Assembly (NCBI GenBank): GCA_026210745.1
Contig: CP110631.1
Coordinates: forward strand, 310,001 to 374,000
DNA: 64,000 nucleotides
Reading direction: 5' to 3'
Source of the DNA: Exobasidium rhododendri
Lineage: Eukaryota; Basidiomycota; Exobasidiomycetes; Exobasidiales; Exobasidiaceae
The position numbers and the translations under genes were made by a program. Below the pieces are notes generated by a model. The model was not told the DNA's origin. It searched no databases and saw only the letters and a program-made list of their open reading frames with translations. This document shows positions 11,081-20,916 of this stretch, piece by piece (within the stretch, counting starts at the first letter, position 1; each line of letters opens with the position of its first letter).

Positions 11081-14000
11081 CTACAAGCCCACCCAAGAGC
11101 TCCTTCCGCCTATGTTCATTAGTGGACTCATGCCTACTTTGAATCGATCGTGTGAAGTGTTTGGATCGGCGTATACCTCCACCTTTCCCATGGAAGAAGT
11201 GACTCCCTGTCCACTTCCACTTCCGGTACTTACTCTACGGACCATCTCTTCGCCTCCCTTTCCGACATTCACACCTAGGTACGGCGATGTTGCCTCTCCG
11301 TTGTTTCTCAGTCCGCCGTTAGGGAAGCCCAGGCTCATTTCGTTGATTCTTGGTGTCAGTGGAGCATTTTGAAAAGCAGCCTCCATCATAGCATCACCCG
11401 TAGCTGAGCCGGAAGAGTGACGTTTACCAGCTGCCGTCGTCGTCATAGCGGGTGATCCATTCAGACCCAGGCCAACGCGACTATTTAAGCCTGGTCTGGA
11501 GGTGCAGACATACGCTTGAGCCATCCATTCGTACCACACCCGATCGTTCGAGGTCAGTCGCCACATGTTGACGTCCAGTTCTGAGTTGGGCGCCAGATGG
11601 ATCGGCTCTTTGAAAGGGAAAAAGATGGGAAACCAGCTCATCATATCTTTCGTCGATCTGGTAGCGTCGGGATAGATAGACAAAACCACGTTGCCGTATA
11701 GATGCGCTTCAAAGTATCCTGCTAAGCCGTGGCAGACGCCTTGATTAGGAATGTGAAAGGTGTGCATTGAAGTTCGGATGTTGTGGGAATTGGTGATCGG
11801 CATCGCTTGATCGTCCAGTACAATGCCACCCTGACCTACTTCGACGTGTTCAAACGACCAGCAATCCTGTACTTCGTCCCAGTCTTCCCGCCCTCCCTTG
11901 CCGGCTAGATTGGCAAACGCTTTCAACAGAACTACATAGGGTGTCTCTGCCGCCTTCAGCTGATGGGTGACAGTGTTGCCGAAACCGCCAGAGCTAGAAA
12001 TAGACTTGCCGGCGCTGATGTTCGCATGGAGCTTGGGTGCAGAGATGGGCGTGATGTAGGACGTATATGCGCAGGGAATGGATATGCCGTGTGCTGGACA
12101 AGGGGAAAGGAATGAATGAAAGAAAGAAAGACGACTTTATGATTAAGAGTTGATATCGACAAGGACACCAACACAAGACTCACGTTTGAGGAAGCGCATC
12201 GCGCCATCGAGACACTCTGGGCTCAGCTCGTTGTCTCCAAAGCTACCCAGCAACTCGCTGACGACGATATCTGCCTTTTCCGCGGGTGGCTTAATCTTAC
12301 GCATGTCACCCATACGTACTTCCACCACATCTTCGCCCCACTCCAGCGCTGCTCTCTCCTTCAGCCCGACGATCGCATTGACGTTCTTTTCCAGTGCCAC
12401 AATCTTGACAGTCTTTCTTGCTCTCCTGGCTGCTTCGATGCATCTATCCACCAGTGGCCCCCTTCCCGCTCCGCACACCCATATCCGCACAAAAGACTTA
12501 TATGTTCGTGTGGAGAGGGCTTGATAGATGGCCTCCTCGTACTGGATGTACTTTGCTGCATCTGCTTCGAAAGTAGCATACGTTTGCGCCTCTAAATTGT
12601 CGAAGAGTGGCTGCAGTGGAGCTTGCAGATAGTCGGCATATCCGCGTGCTTGATAGTCATTTGCAGACATGGGTGGTGTCGACTTCTCCAAATGCCTGAT
12701 GTATTGTTCGTACGCCGCTTGTCCTCCTCGATTATGATGGTGAGGAGCATTCTGACTACCGACGATGATGAAGCCGAGTTTGGGAGACTTGACACTGATC
12801 AGCGATCGCAAAAGAGACTGACACGCCTTGGACAGCACGGGGTAGCCCTTTGCATTTGACAGAAAAGCTCGAGAAGGCAGCCAAATGTGGCTGACTGGTT
12901 CGGATATCCATCGATAGAGAGCATGCGACGAAGGCAGAGGCGCCGACAGATCCAAGGCAATCGACAGACGAGTGTTGTACTGACAAACGTTCTCAATGAC
13001 ATGCCATGACTGCCAACTCCAATCATCATCAGATCGGAGCTGAGCAGGACTGACTGAGCTGGACGAGCCAGAGGCCGAGAGACCAGCTTGATTTCGCATC
13101 ATACTTTGCGCTAGATTGTATGGGCTGGAGATAGGCAATCGAATAGACAGTGTCATGAAGTGGCCAGCAGCAGGCGCCTCCGCGCCTCTCGACTGCAAAC
13201 AGCCAGCAATAGCGCGGGCATAGTCTACGAGGAAGGGCTGACAAGCGGGGTCGCTGGAAGGTGGTGGTAGTAAGACTTGAGTAATGCCAAGATGAGACGC
13301 ATAGGACAATTCTTGACGCAGGGCAATTTCCGAGTCGAATCGAATTCCTTCGTCGGCCGAATCAAGCTCTAGCCAAGGACTGATCACTCCGATGATACCT
13401 TCGGTCTCTTCGTACTTTGATATGTTCACTTCCCCGCGATGAAAGATGGGCGTCTGTCTCCATTCTTCTGCCTCACGAGTGAGGTCGGCAAGCTTTGTCA
13501 GGTTTGATTTCTCCCCCTGCTTGACGGCCAGAATGCCTCGACTACTGCTTCTGGTCATGACTTTGCCCGCCTGACCATCAAAAGGTATTCCCAGACCTCC
13601 AGCACCCGAGAGCTGAGCTAGCAGCTCCCAACTCCCTCCCATTCCGCCCGGATTCCCTTCGACAAATGCCACACGAGGTGATGCATTTACAGCTTGACTA
13701 CCTGAACTATCCTCGGTCGCCAAGCAGAGACGACTCCATCTTTCCCTCCACCTCTCATTCGCTATTTCCACGGTGATGCTAGAATAGCCCTTGGCTCTTG
13801 AGACGGCCAAACTGCGGCTAGGTGCAGATAGACCTAGAAGAGCTGCATCAAGAATCGAGTCGATATCTTCATTATTGGAAGGAGCTGCCCCGTTTGAGAG
13901 GCCGGCAGGTGATGGGCCTGTAGCATCTACGAGTGCATTGATGTGAGAAGCTTCAGGTAAGGTGTCCAGTCCAGAAGGATGCGGTCGTCGAGGTGCTTGT

Positions 14001-14155
14001 GTTGCTGCACTTGTCGCTGCAGCGGGTCTGACGTCCTTCACCGCTGGAGCTGGCTCATCGATGATGTCAGGTCCAAATCGAAACGCAGATGTTGGCACAT
14101 GCAGTGAAATTGAGCTCGGTCTCATCTGACTTGAACTTGCCATCACTGAACCCAT
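11081..14155 (-). CDS. PRMT5-type protein arginine methyltransferase
   Basis: This is the homologue of Skb1/Hsl7/PRMT5, which makes symmetric dimethyl-arginine on histones, Sm proteins and cell-cycle regulators. Two exons, 14155-12184 and 12093-11081, give 994 aa. The SAM-binding motif GAGRGP starts near residue 562. The double-Glu loop SELLGSFGDNELSPE is near residue 633. LHANISAGK and SWFPIFFPFKEPIHL mark the beta-barrel. The end, NIGGRSSWVGL, matches the family's conserved C-terminus. It is far longer than Skb1 (about 645 aa) for two reasons: an N-terminal Ser/Ala/Pro-rich extension of about 150 residues, and an insert of about 110 residues just before the C-terminal strand, rich in Ser, Gly, Asn and Met. 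Both look disordered. Confidence 0.93.
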
Positions 14156-14543
14156 TCAATGCTCCTTCGAGCGATCGAGAGTGCCCAATAACGTATAAGA
14201 ACGACGGACAGAAAAGGTCTCAGCGAGGTGTTGGTCACAGACCCGTACATTCAAAATTTCCCCATTCCTCGGGCGTCGTAGTGTTGCAAATATACATTCA
14301 ACGGGAAGTGTGGAAACGCGCCGCGATGAATCTTGAAAAAACCACGTGGGGTTCCTCCAAAAAATATACCCTTGCCCGATATCCGCTCATTTGAAAGCTT
14401 CTAAATTAGACGTCCAGTACAGGATACGTTGTATAACTAGCGGCGGAGCGGGGTAAATGAATGGCTCGAGCTAGAACACCGCTGCACAGTACTGTAGTAG
14501 CCTGTCGTCCCGATCGACACAGCCACTTGCTCCCCAATCAGCA
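14156..14543. other. Bidirectional promoter region between PRMT5 and the AYR1-like gene
   Basis: The two start codons face away from each other across this gap. I see no ORF and no clear element within it. Confidence 0.4.
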
Positions 14544-15612
14544 ATGCCATCTGCTCTACCAGCCGACGAGAGAAAGGTGGTTTTCATCACTGGCTGCAGC
14601 TCGGGGATAGGCAGGGCACTCGCCTTGGAATTTGCTCAAAGACCAGCGTCTGGATGGCATTCGCGAGAAGAGCAAGAGAACAACAAGCGCTATCGTGTCT
14701 TTGCTGGAGCGAGAAACTTGGAGAGTCTTCGAGATCTCCATCCGTATATCGAGAGAATCAAGATCGACGTCAACGATGAAGATGCAGTGAAGAGAGCAGT
14801 CGAAGATATCATACGTGAAGCCGGAAAGATAGGTGAGTATCGTGGCTCGATTTGACAGGGTTGTGGGATGCCCCTCCTCATGCATTATACGCTTTCCCTT
14901 TCGGCAGATATTCTCATCAATAATGCGGGTGTCAACATGGCCACTGGAGTCACTGTCGAGATCTCACTAGACAAAGTTCGGGCTACGTTCGAGACAAACG
15001 TGCGTATGACGCGGAGGCTTCGTTCTCGAGTCTGTAGTGCAGCCAGTGACATCTGAATGCTTACTCATTCTACTACCTCAGTACTTTGGCCTACTTCGGG
15101 TTGTGCAAGCGGTCTCACCTGACATGATCAAACGAAAGAGCGGGACGATCATCAACATCGGAAGTATTGCAGCATACGGCAATTTCCCCTTCAGTGCCGC
15201 CTATTCTAGCTCCAAGGCTGCTGTTCACAGTCTGAACGATGCACTACGATCCGAGCTACAACCTTTCAACGTTCGGGTCTTACTGGTTGCACCTGGGGCC
15301 ATCAAGTCATCCTTCGGCGATAGTGCCATGTCTGGTATAGAGTATCCGTCCAAGGGATCTCCGTACGCGAATGCTAAAGCCATCCTTGAACATCGATCTT
15401 CCGTATCACAACAAGACAGCCCGACGCAAGCCAGTGTACTAGCTCAATGGATTCGAAAGGAGTCAGAGAAGTCGTCGATATGGCAGCGACACTACCTCAC
15501 AGCTGGAAGGAAGAGCTTCCTCGGATGGTTGATCTACTACTTCCCACCGTTCCTTCGAGACACGGTCTTGTTCTACTTCTTCAAGCTGAATATCCTGACG
15601 AGGAGGAGCTAG
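14544..15612 (+). CDS. Short-chain dehydrogenase, 1-acyl-DHAP reductase (AYR1)-like
   Basis: This is an NADPH-dependent reductase of the classical SDR family. Three exons, 14544-14832, 14908-14999 and 15082-15612, give 303 aa with in-frame joins. The cofactor loop is ITGCSSGIGRALA. The NAG motif is split by the first intron (D-ILINNAGVN). NIGSIAAY gives the active-site serine and AAYSSSKAAV the Tyr-x3-Lys pair. Sequence and layout resemble yeast Ayr1, which reduces 1-acyl-dihydroxyacetone phosphate in ether-lipid and phosphatidate synthesis. A hydrophobic C-terminal stretch (LGWLIYYFPPFLRDTVLFYFF) suggests attachment to ER or lipid droplets. An insert after the first beta strand (SGWHSREEQENNKRY) is unusual. 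The exact substrate is inferred from similarity only. Confidence 0.87.
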
Positions 15613-16150
15613 CAAGCAATTCAGCCTTCCGCTTTGCGTCGCCTTCCCTAGGCACTTTACATGAGGCCTTCCTCGGTACTCACCAACTGTTCTGATGGAT
15701 TTATCTTGGTCTAGTATCGCAGCTCTTGTCGTAGCTATTTATATGGACACCTGATCTTCAGTGTAATTCACCAGAAACTCCTATACTGCCTTCAGACAGC
15801 CTTATCGCATGCAATGTCACAGGTGAGGATCGATTCCTTATCACCGAATCAGTACGAAGTAGTGGAGTGATGTTGAGAGGAACGTGCTTCCCTGCATTGT
15901 ATGGGACAGCCACTAGAGCCGATCATGACGCTGCTTTAGTATTTGGCAATGGGAGGGCGAGAAGTCCGGACAGAAAGCCCGATGACATCGCCCTCCTGAA
16001 ACACGACTTAGCTCGGCTTATCATCGGACTTGCAGCTGCTTTCAGTCTCGGGGCACACTCATCATCAGAGATGACAGACCGGCTGCAAGGTTCATCTTCC
16101 TTGACCACAGCATTGCATCGCTTGATCTCTAGCGTCACTTGAGCTGGACA
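15613..16150. other. Intergenic stretch before secreted-protein gene A
   Basis: One 91-codon open frame (15867-16142, plus) is present but shows no domain, signal or relative in the window. I treat it as chance. Confidence 0.35.
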
Positions 16151-17446
16151 ATGAATCTCAATCACCTACCGCTCGCAGTTCTGATACTTCCATGGATTGG
16201 TACTACTTTGCAGCTTCCAATGCAGCATGTAAACGTTCACGGCGCATCAACTCCCACTACTTCCGTCAACATTGACCACAGCGTTGAGCTTCCTTCGCCT
16301 CCTTCGACGGCTCATCATTCCACTGTGGCAAGTATCCCGGATCCAAACAAGCCAGCGGGCAAGAAGAAGGGAAGGCCGATGAAGCCCTTCGACGAAGAGT
16401 ACATCAAAAGACTCCGACTTCGCCATAAAGAAGCCAAGAAAACCGGAAGAGCAAAAGCGAAGGCCTCGTCTGAGGAGTTGGGTGAAGATTTCAGTGCTAT
16501 GTCCATCAAAGAGCTTGTCCGTAAGCGTGAAAGTCGCATGGAAGCAGAGGCCGCAGGACGATGGAGTGCCGCCTTCAACAACCATGCAGACGTCATACAC
16601 TTAGATCCATCCTCACTCACACCCGCCGAGATGGAGCTGGCATTTAGAGCATTGCGAGGGAACGAAGCCGTGACGCCTGCTTTCAATCGAAGAATGACTC
16701 TTGCCATGAGGGGATACCTGACGTCGAAAAATGCGAGCAGAACGTACATCAACCTAGCGTATCAGCAGTGGAAAGCTTTCAACAGCACAGCGCAACATCG
16801 CAGGTTCCTCAACACCTTGACTGATACAAAGAGCCCCGCGGATGTGCAGCGTCTGGCAGCCCATCGAGAAAGACTCAAGGTGAACAAGAGGGCGTCCAGG
16901 AAGACAGTCAAGCAAAGAGGAGAAGAGAAAAAGAAGAAACTAGCAAGGATTGTGGCAATCTTGACCGAGTCCAAGATTGACTTGTCCGATATGGAAGTTG
17001 TCGAGATGGAGAAGAGCATTCGAGCGCTGCTGGACGGCAACGCAGACAGCAACGAGAAGATCAACTCAGAAGCGATCAAATTCTTCGTAAACAGCATCCG
17101 CGGCCCTGAAGATGCAAAGATAGTGGTCGATCTACGAAGGCTTTTCCGCAGTAGAGAATCGAGCCGAATTGCGCAGAAGAGCTCCTTCGATAGGCAAAGG
17201 AAAGCAGCCGCTGCTGCCTCCTCGACGTGTCCCCTTTTAGCTGAGACCGGTTGCAGCAATTCTTGTGGATTTTCAAGCAGTTCCAGCAGACGCCCATCCT
17301 CGCCCTTGAAGGGAAATACAAGCATAGGTGCAGGGGTGGCATCCCCGTGCGCTTCTTCGCTCTCATCGTCTTCGTGCGACACCGACTCTCTACCTAGTCT
17401 CTCCTCCTTGGACGAGGAAATGTGGTGGAGGACAGCGTACGGGTGA
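16151..17446 (+). CDS. Predicted secreted protein A of a three-member paralogous family
   Basis: This single-exon protein has 431 aa, taking the ATG at 16151; the frame is also open a few codons upstream but has no other ATG. The N-terminus is hydrophobic (LPLAVLILPWIG) and ends TTLQ-LP, a plausible signal peptide. After a Pro/Ser-rich linker and a basic stretch comes a mostly helical core, residues about 117-215 (MSIKELVRKR, PAEMELAFRALRGNEA, YINLAYQQWKAF). A second helical part (DMEVVEMEKSIRALL, residues about 290-345) follows. A Ser-rich tail ends DEEMWWRTAYG. The core and the terminal WW are shared with protein B, 250 nt downstream, and protein C at 27.6 kb. I recognise no described domain. 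A secreted effector or matrix protein is the leading guess. Confidence 0.75.
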   Translation: MNLNHLPLAVLILPWIGTTLQLPMQHVNVHGASTPTTSVNIDHSVELPSPPSTAHHSTVASIPDPNKPAGKKKGRPMKPFDEEYIKRLRLRHKEAKKTGRAKAKASSEELGEDFSAMSIKELVRKRESRMEAEAAGRWSAAFNNHADVIHLDPSSLTPAEMELAFRALRGNEAVTPAFNRRMTLAMRGYLTSKNASRTYINLAYQQWKAFNSTAQHRRFLNTLTDTKSPADVQRLAAHRERLKVNKRASRKTVKQRGEEKKKKLARIVAILTESKIDLSDMEVVEMEKSIRALLDGNADSNEKINSEAIKFFVNSIRGPEDAKIVVDLRRLFRSRESSRIAQKSSFDRQRKAAAAASSTCPLLAETGCSNSCGFSSSSSRRPSSPLKGNTSIGAGVASPCASSLSSSSCDTDSLPSLSSLDEEMWWRTAYG

Positions 17447-17695
17447 TTGTGATCTTTGTAAAGAATGCACGACGATGTGATACCAAACAGAAGAGCGCCG
17501 TTATCATCAGAGTATACTACTCGGTAGGGCAGACTGCTCGTGCGCCGCCGCTTATTTGCGATTCGGAAGGTGTCGGTGTGGCAAGTCTTAGTTTTGAGTA
17601 AGACGACGATTGGGTTGATTACGATTGGGTGACTGGGTGAGAAGGAAGGAAGCACGCACGTCGATCCCCTTTTCTCGTTCCTCCATACGAGAGTC

Positions 17696-19009
17696 ATGAC
17701 AGCCTCTCCCTTTCTCCAGCACACCTTTTTCTTGGCCGTCATCTGTGTGCGAATCACCTTACAAGCTCCAGTATTTCTTCGTTCTGAGGAAGCTCACCGA
17801 CAAGACAACACAGATGCTCAAGGTGAATATCACTATCATGACCAGCTTGGGAGGCTCTTGAGGCTTCCTCGCGCCTCACCAGCACCTCCTCTTACCGATA
17901 CTGCCGCCACTGTTGCGTCAAGTTCACAGCCGGTAAAAGAAGAAAGAAAAAAGAGACCTTACGTCTTTAAGCTGCCTTTGGAAGAACGCCGAAGAGGGCA
18001 GAAGCCAGCCCACGTACCAGACGCTGATCTCGCCAAAATGACTCTCCGAGAGTTAGTACTTAGCAGACCGTATAACGTGCATCGAGAAGGAGATAAAGCT
18101 GATCGATGGGATAGGACTTTCAGTAACCATGTCGACATCCGTAAGCTGGATCCGTTTACAATGAGCAGCCAAGAGTATGAACTTGCCTTTCGTAAGCTAC
18201 GAGGTGATCAACCAGAAGAGCCAAAGGTGATCCGAAAGATGACAAATGCAATACAGCGACATCTGCGATCACAACCGAGTGTGCCAGATGCATACACGGA
18301 TCAAGTGCTACAACACTGGAAGAATCACTCGGACGCCCTTTCGCAGAGACGAGGTTTTGCAAAAGAAATGAAAAGGCTGAGTAATCTGGAACAAGCAGAG
18401 TGGCAAGAGTGGCAGCGCAAGCAAAAGCTGAAGAATCGACTTTACTCCCAGACGAAGCAACAAAGAAGTCAGAACGGCTACCGTACGAGGAAGGGCAGGG
18501 CTGTGGAAGTAGTAAAGGACTTAGAAAGAGCAGGCATCCCGGCAGGCTTGGATGTCGACCAGATGGAGAAGTGGATTAGACCTATCGCAGAAAAGCATCC
18601 AGATGAGAAGGCGGTGACTGCTGCTCTACTCGAAGTGTTGAGTAGCGAGCGAGGTGAGGAGTATGCTCAGGGAGTGCTCAATCTTCGAAAGTCGCGAAGA
18701 AGGAAGGAGGACCTCAAAAGAGGCTACTACGCCAGAGTTGAGAGAGAAAAACTTAAGCAGAGTGAGATGGGAGAAGAGGGAAGCTCCCAGCAGCACTTCA
18801 ACATGTCTAATGATGGTAAGCAGGGCGATCAATTTGGCAACGACTGGCGATCATCGAGTAGCAGACTTCCGTGCCACCATCAGGACACTTCAAACGAGCC
18901 AGTCCCTTCTGTGCCTCCCTTCCTCCCTGAGGCGGCATCCTCGCCGACACACTCCCAATGGGACAGCGCTGATTGGTGGGACAGCTTACTCGGTGAAGGA
19001 GGATTTTAA
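17696..19009 (+). CDS. Predicted secreted protein B, tandem paralogue of A
   Basis: This single-exon, 437-aa protein starts with a hydrophobic segment (HTFFLAVICVRITLQAP), a likely signal peptide with the same TLQ-x-P border as A. The core (MTLRELVLSR, SQEYELAFRKLRGDQP, YTDQVLQHWKN, residues about 114-220) aligns with A almost without gaps. GLDVDQMEKWIRPI corresponds to DMEVVEMEKSIRAL in A. The tail is Ser/Pro-rich and ends SADWWDSLLGEGGF, keeping the acidic-WW signature. It lies head-to-tail behind A, as expected for a tandem duplication, but identity outside the core is low, so the copy is old or fast-evolving. The abundance of Lys, Arg and Gln and the lack of cysteines argue against a disulfide-stabilised fold. 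The function is unknown. Confidence 0.77.
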   Translation: MTASPFLQHTFFLAVICVRITLQAPVFLRSEEAHRQDNTDAQGEYHYHDQLGRLLRLPRASPAPPLTDTAATVASSSQPVKEERKKRPYVFKLPLEERRRGQKPAHVPDADLAKMTLRELVLSRPYNVHREGDKADRWDRTFSNHVDIRKLDPFTMSSQEYELAFRKLRGDQPEEPKVIRKMTNAIQRHLRSQPSVPDAYTDQVLQHWKNHSDALSQRRGFAKEMKRLSNLEQAEWQEWQRKQKLKNRLYSQTKQQRSQNGYRTRKGRAVEVVKDLERAGIPAGLDVDQMEKWIRPIAEKHPDEKAVTAALLEVLSSERGEEYAQGVLNLRKSRRRKEDLKRGYYARVEREKLKQSEMGEEGSSQQHFNMSNDGKQGDQFGNDWRSSSSRLPCHHQDTSNEPVPSVPPFLPEAASSPTHSQWDSADWWDSLLGEGGF

Positions 19010-19104
19010 TCTCCGGTTATGCGCAAGCTAGACTCTCTCTCTCTCTCTTGTTCTCCCCTTTACCTGTTTGTCACACCCATTCAATTACGTTTTAGTCGAA
19101 AGTG

Positions 19105-20310
19105 CTATACAGTAGTGGAGAGCTTCTCCGTCGTCATCGCTTCCCTTCCTTGCTGCTCTTGGTGTGCATCTGGTGCATGAGCTTGCATTCTCTTTTCCTC
19201 AAAGCTTCGCATGCCTTCCAGACCCCACCTCGAGAGCATGCTCTTATCTTCATCCCATCCAGACGTAGGTGTAGTCAACATCCGATGACCGGTGAAGATC
19301 GCATTGGCACCTGCCATGAAGCACATTGCTTGTTCCGATTCAGAAAACAGTTGTCGACCAGCTGCCAGTCGAATGATACTGGTGGGCAAGACTATTCTTG
19401 CAGTCGCAATCGTGCGTATCATCGTGTGAATACTGACAGGCTCATTCTTTTCCATGGGAGTACCAGGAATGGCAACCAGTGCATTTACGGGAAAGCTCTC
19501 TGGATGTTCCGGCAACTTGCTCATTTCCCAGATGAGCCCTACTCGATCAGACTCTCCTTCTCCAAGCCCCAAGATACCCCCCGAGCAGACGGATATTCCT
19601 GCGTCCCGCACGTTCTCCAGTGTCGACAGACGATCATCGTAGCTACGTGACGTTACGACTTTGCCATAGTACTCTCTGCTAGTATCCAAATTGTGGTTGT
19701 ATGCTGTGAGACCGGCTTGCTTTAATTGAATCGCCTGCTCTGGTGTCAACATTCCCAAGGTAGTGCAAACTTCCATGCCCATGCCGCGAATCTCAGAGAC
19801 CATCTCTAAGATCCTTCCAAATCCACGCTTTCGACCTCCTACTTCTCTCCATGCAGCGCCCATACAAAATCTAGTCGATCCATTCTCCTTTGCTTTCCGA
19901 GCTTCTACCAGGACCTCGTCTACTTCACTTAGCTTGCTAGGTGTTGAAGCAGTAGTGTATTTGCTCGACTGACTACAATATCCACAATCTTCGCTGCATC
20001 CTCCTTCCTTGATGTTCATCAAGGTGCAAAGTTGAATTTTGTTAGCTGGATGATTTGCACGATGGACTGTAGCTGATCGAAACATCAGATCTAGCAATGG
20101 TGATTGATACACTTCTGCGATTTGAGCTCGCTTCCAGTTTGTACGTGTAGGAGGTGGATCAGCAGCAGAGAGATTGTCGATCATCTCGTGGGGCTCAATC
20201 GCGCTCGCTCGTCCTCTGGTGAGCTTTGGAGCGACACATTGCGTGAAAGCCGAGCGGCTCGATCTGAGCAATGTAGAGCTTGACATGAATGAATGTGAGC
20301 CAGCGGACAT
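19105..20310 (-). CDS. BIO2: Biotin synthase (BioB), probably mitochondrial
   Basis: This radical-SAM enzyme inserts sulfur into dethiobiotin, the last step of biotin synthesis. It is single-exon, 401 aa from the ATG at 20310. A second in-frame ATG at 20286 is an equally good start and leaves a Ser/Arg-rich mitochondrial presequence (SSSTLLRSSRSAFTQC). The radical-SAM cysteines are in GGCSEDCGYCSQS. NHNLDTSREYYGKV, GGILGLGE and RLAAGRQLFSE are strongly conserved BioB segments. The size matches yeast Bio2. The leader just upstream contains a long CTT repeat. No other biotin gene is nearby. Retention of the enzyme suggests the fungus can complete biotin synthesis itself. Confidence 0.95.
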   Translation of the reverse strand: MSAGSHSFMSSSTLLRSSRSAFTQCVAPKLTRGRASAIEPHEMIDNLSAADPPPTRTNWKRAQIAEVYQSPLLDLMFRSATVHRANHPANKIQLCTLMNIKEGGCSEDCGYCSQSSKYTTASTPSKLSEVDEVLVEARKAKENGSTRFCMGAAWREVGGRKRGFGRILEMVSEIRGMGMEVCTTLGMLTPEQAIQLKQAGLTAYNHNLDTSREYYGKVVTSRSYDDRLSTLENVRDAGISVCSGGILGLGEGESDRVGLIWEMSKLPEHPESFPVNALVAIPGTPMEKNEPVSIHTMIRTIATARIVLPTSIIRLAAGRQLFSESEQAMCFMAGANAIFTGHRMLTTPTSGWDEDKSMLSRWGLEGMRSFEEKRMQAHAPDAHQEQQGREAMTTEKLSTTV

Positions 20311-20342
20311 CTGCCAGCAGAGGAGGGGGAGATAAAGGGATG

Positions 20343-20368
20343 AGAAGAAGAAGAAGAAGAAGAAGAAG
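20343..20368. repeat. AAG/CTT trinucleotide repeat in the biotin synthase leader
   Basis: About eight AAG units (CTT on the gene strand) begin roughly 30 nt upstream of the biotin synthase start codon. Confidence 0.8.
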
Positions 20369-20916
20369 CGGGTCAAGGCACACACTTGCCCAAAGTGAAA
20401 CCAAGCCTTCCCTACCGAATCCACCGCGATACGCCCTATCAAGAAGCGCGGGCCAACAGAAATCGCTGATTGGCGGTTCCATTCAACCACGCGAGATTTA
20501 CAATGATAACAGCGGGGGGGTGTTGGGGAGACCACCCGCGCAGACTAAAACAAGATTTGCAGCAACGGATATCTTGGCAATGCTGTGTCCTCTCCATCTC
20601 TTCCAGACACAGCATGGCTGACCAGACTACACAACACTAGAGATGATTAACAGCGTTTGGACAAATACCATGAAATTAGCAAAAAGCAATGTTAGGATGA
20701 CTATTAAATAGGTGTGTGATTGAGTGGGGGAGCGAGTGTCAAATTAATTAGTGGTAGCTGGGAGAGTATAGTATAATGTAATGGTGATGGCTGGTAGCCG
20801 GGAAAAGGGGGAATTATTATGTCATTAGGTGGCTAAAACGTGTGCATCAAGCACTGCGGGATATTTGCGAGGGAGAAGCGCTTTTGGGTGTTGAGAGAGA
20901 TTGTGTCGACTAAGGC
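20369..20916. other. Intergenic region between biotin synthase and the FAM72-like gene
   Basis: This holds the biotin synthase promoter side and the 3' side of the FAM72-like gene. It is A/G-rich on the plus strand and I see no coding signal. Confidence 0.4.

Noticed and set aside
15867-16142. 91-codon plus-strand ORF before gene A
   Set aside because: No signal peptide, domain, paralogue or splice continuation.
16762-17757. 331-codon open frame on the minus strand
   Set aside because: It lies antisense to secreted-protein gene A and is explained as a shadow of its codon use. It shows no domain.
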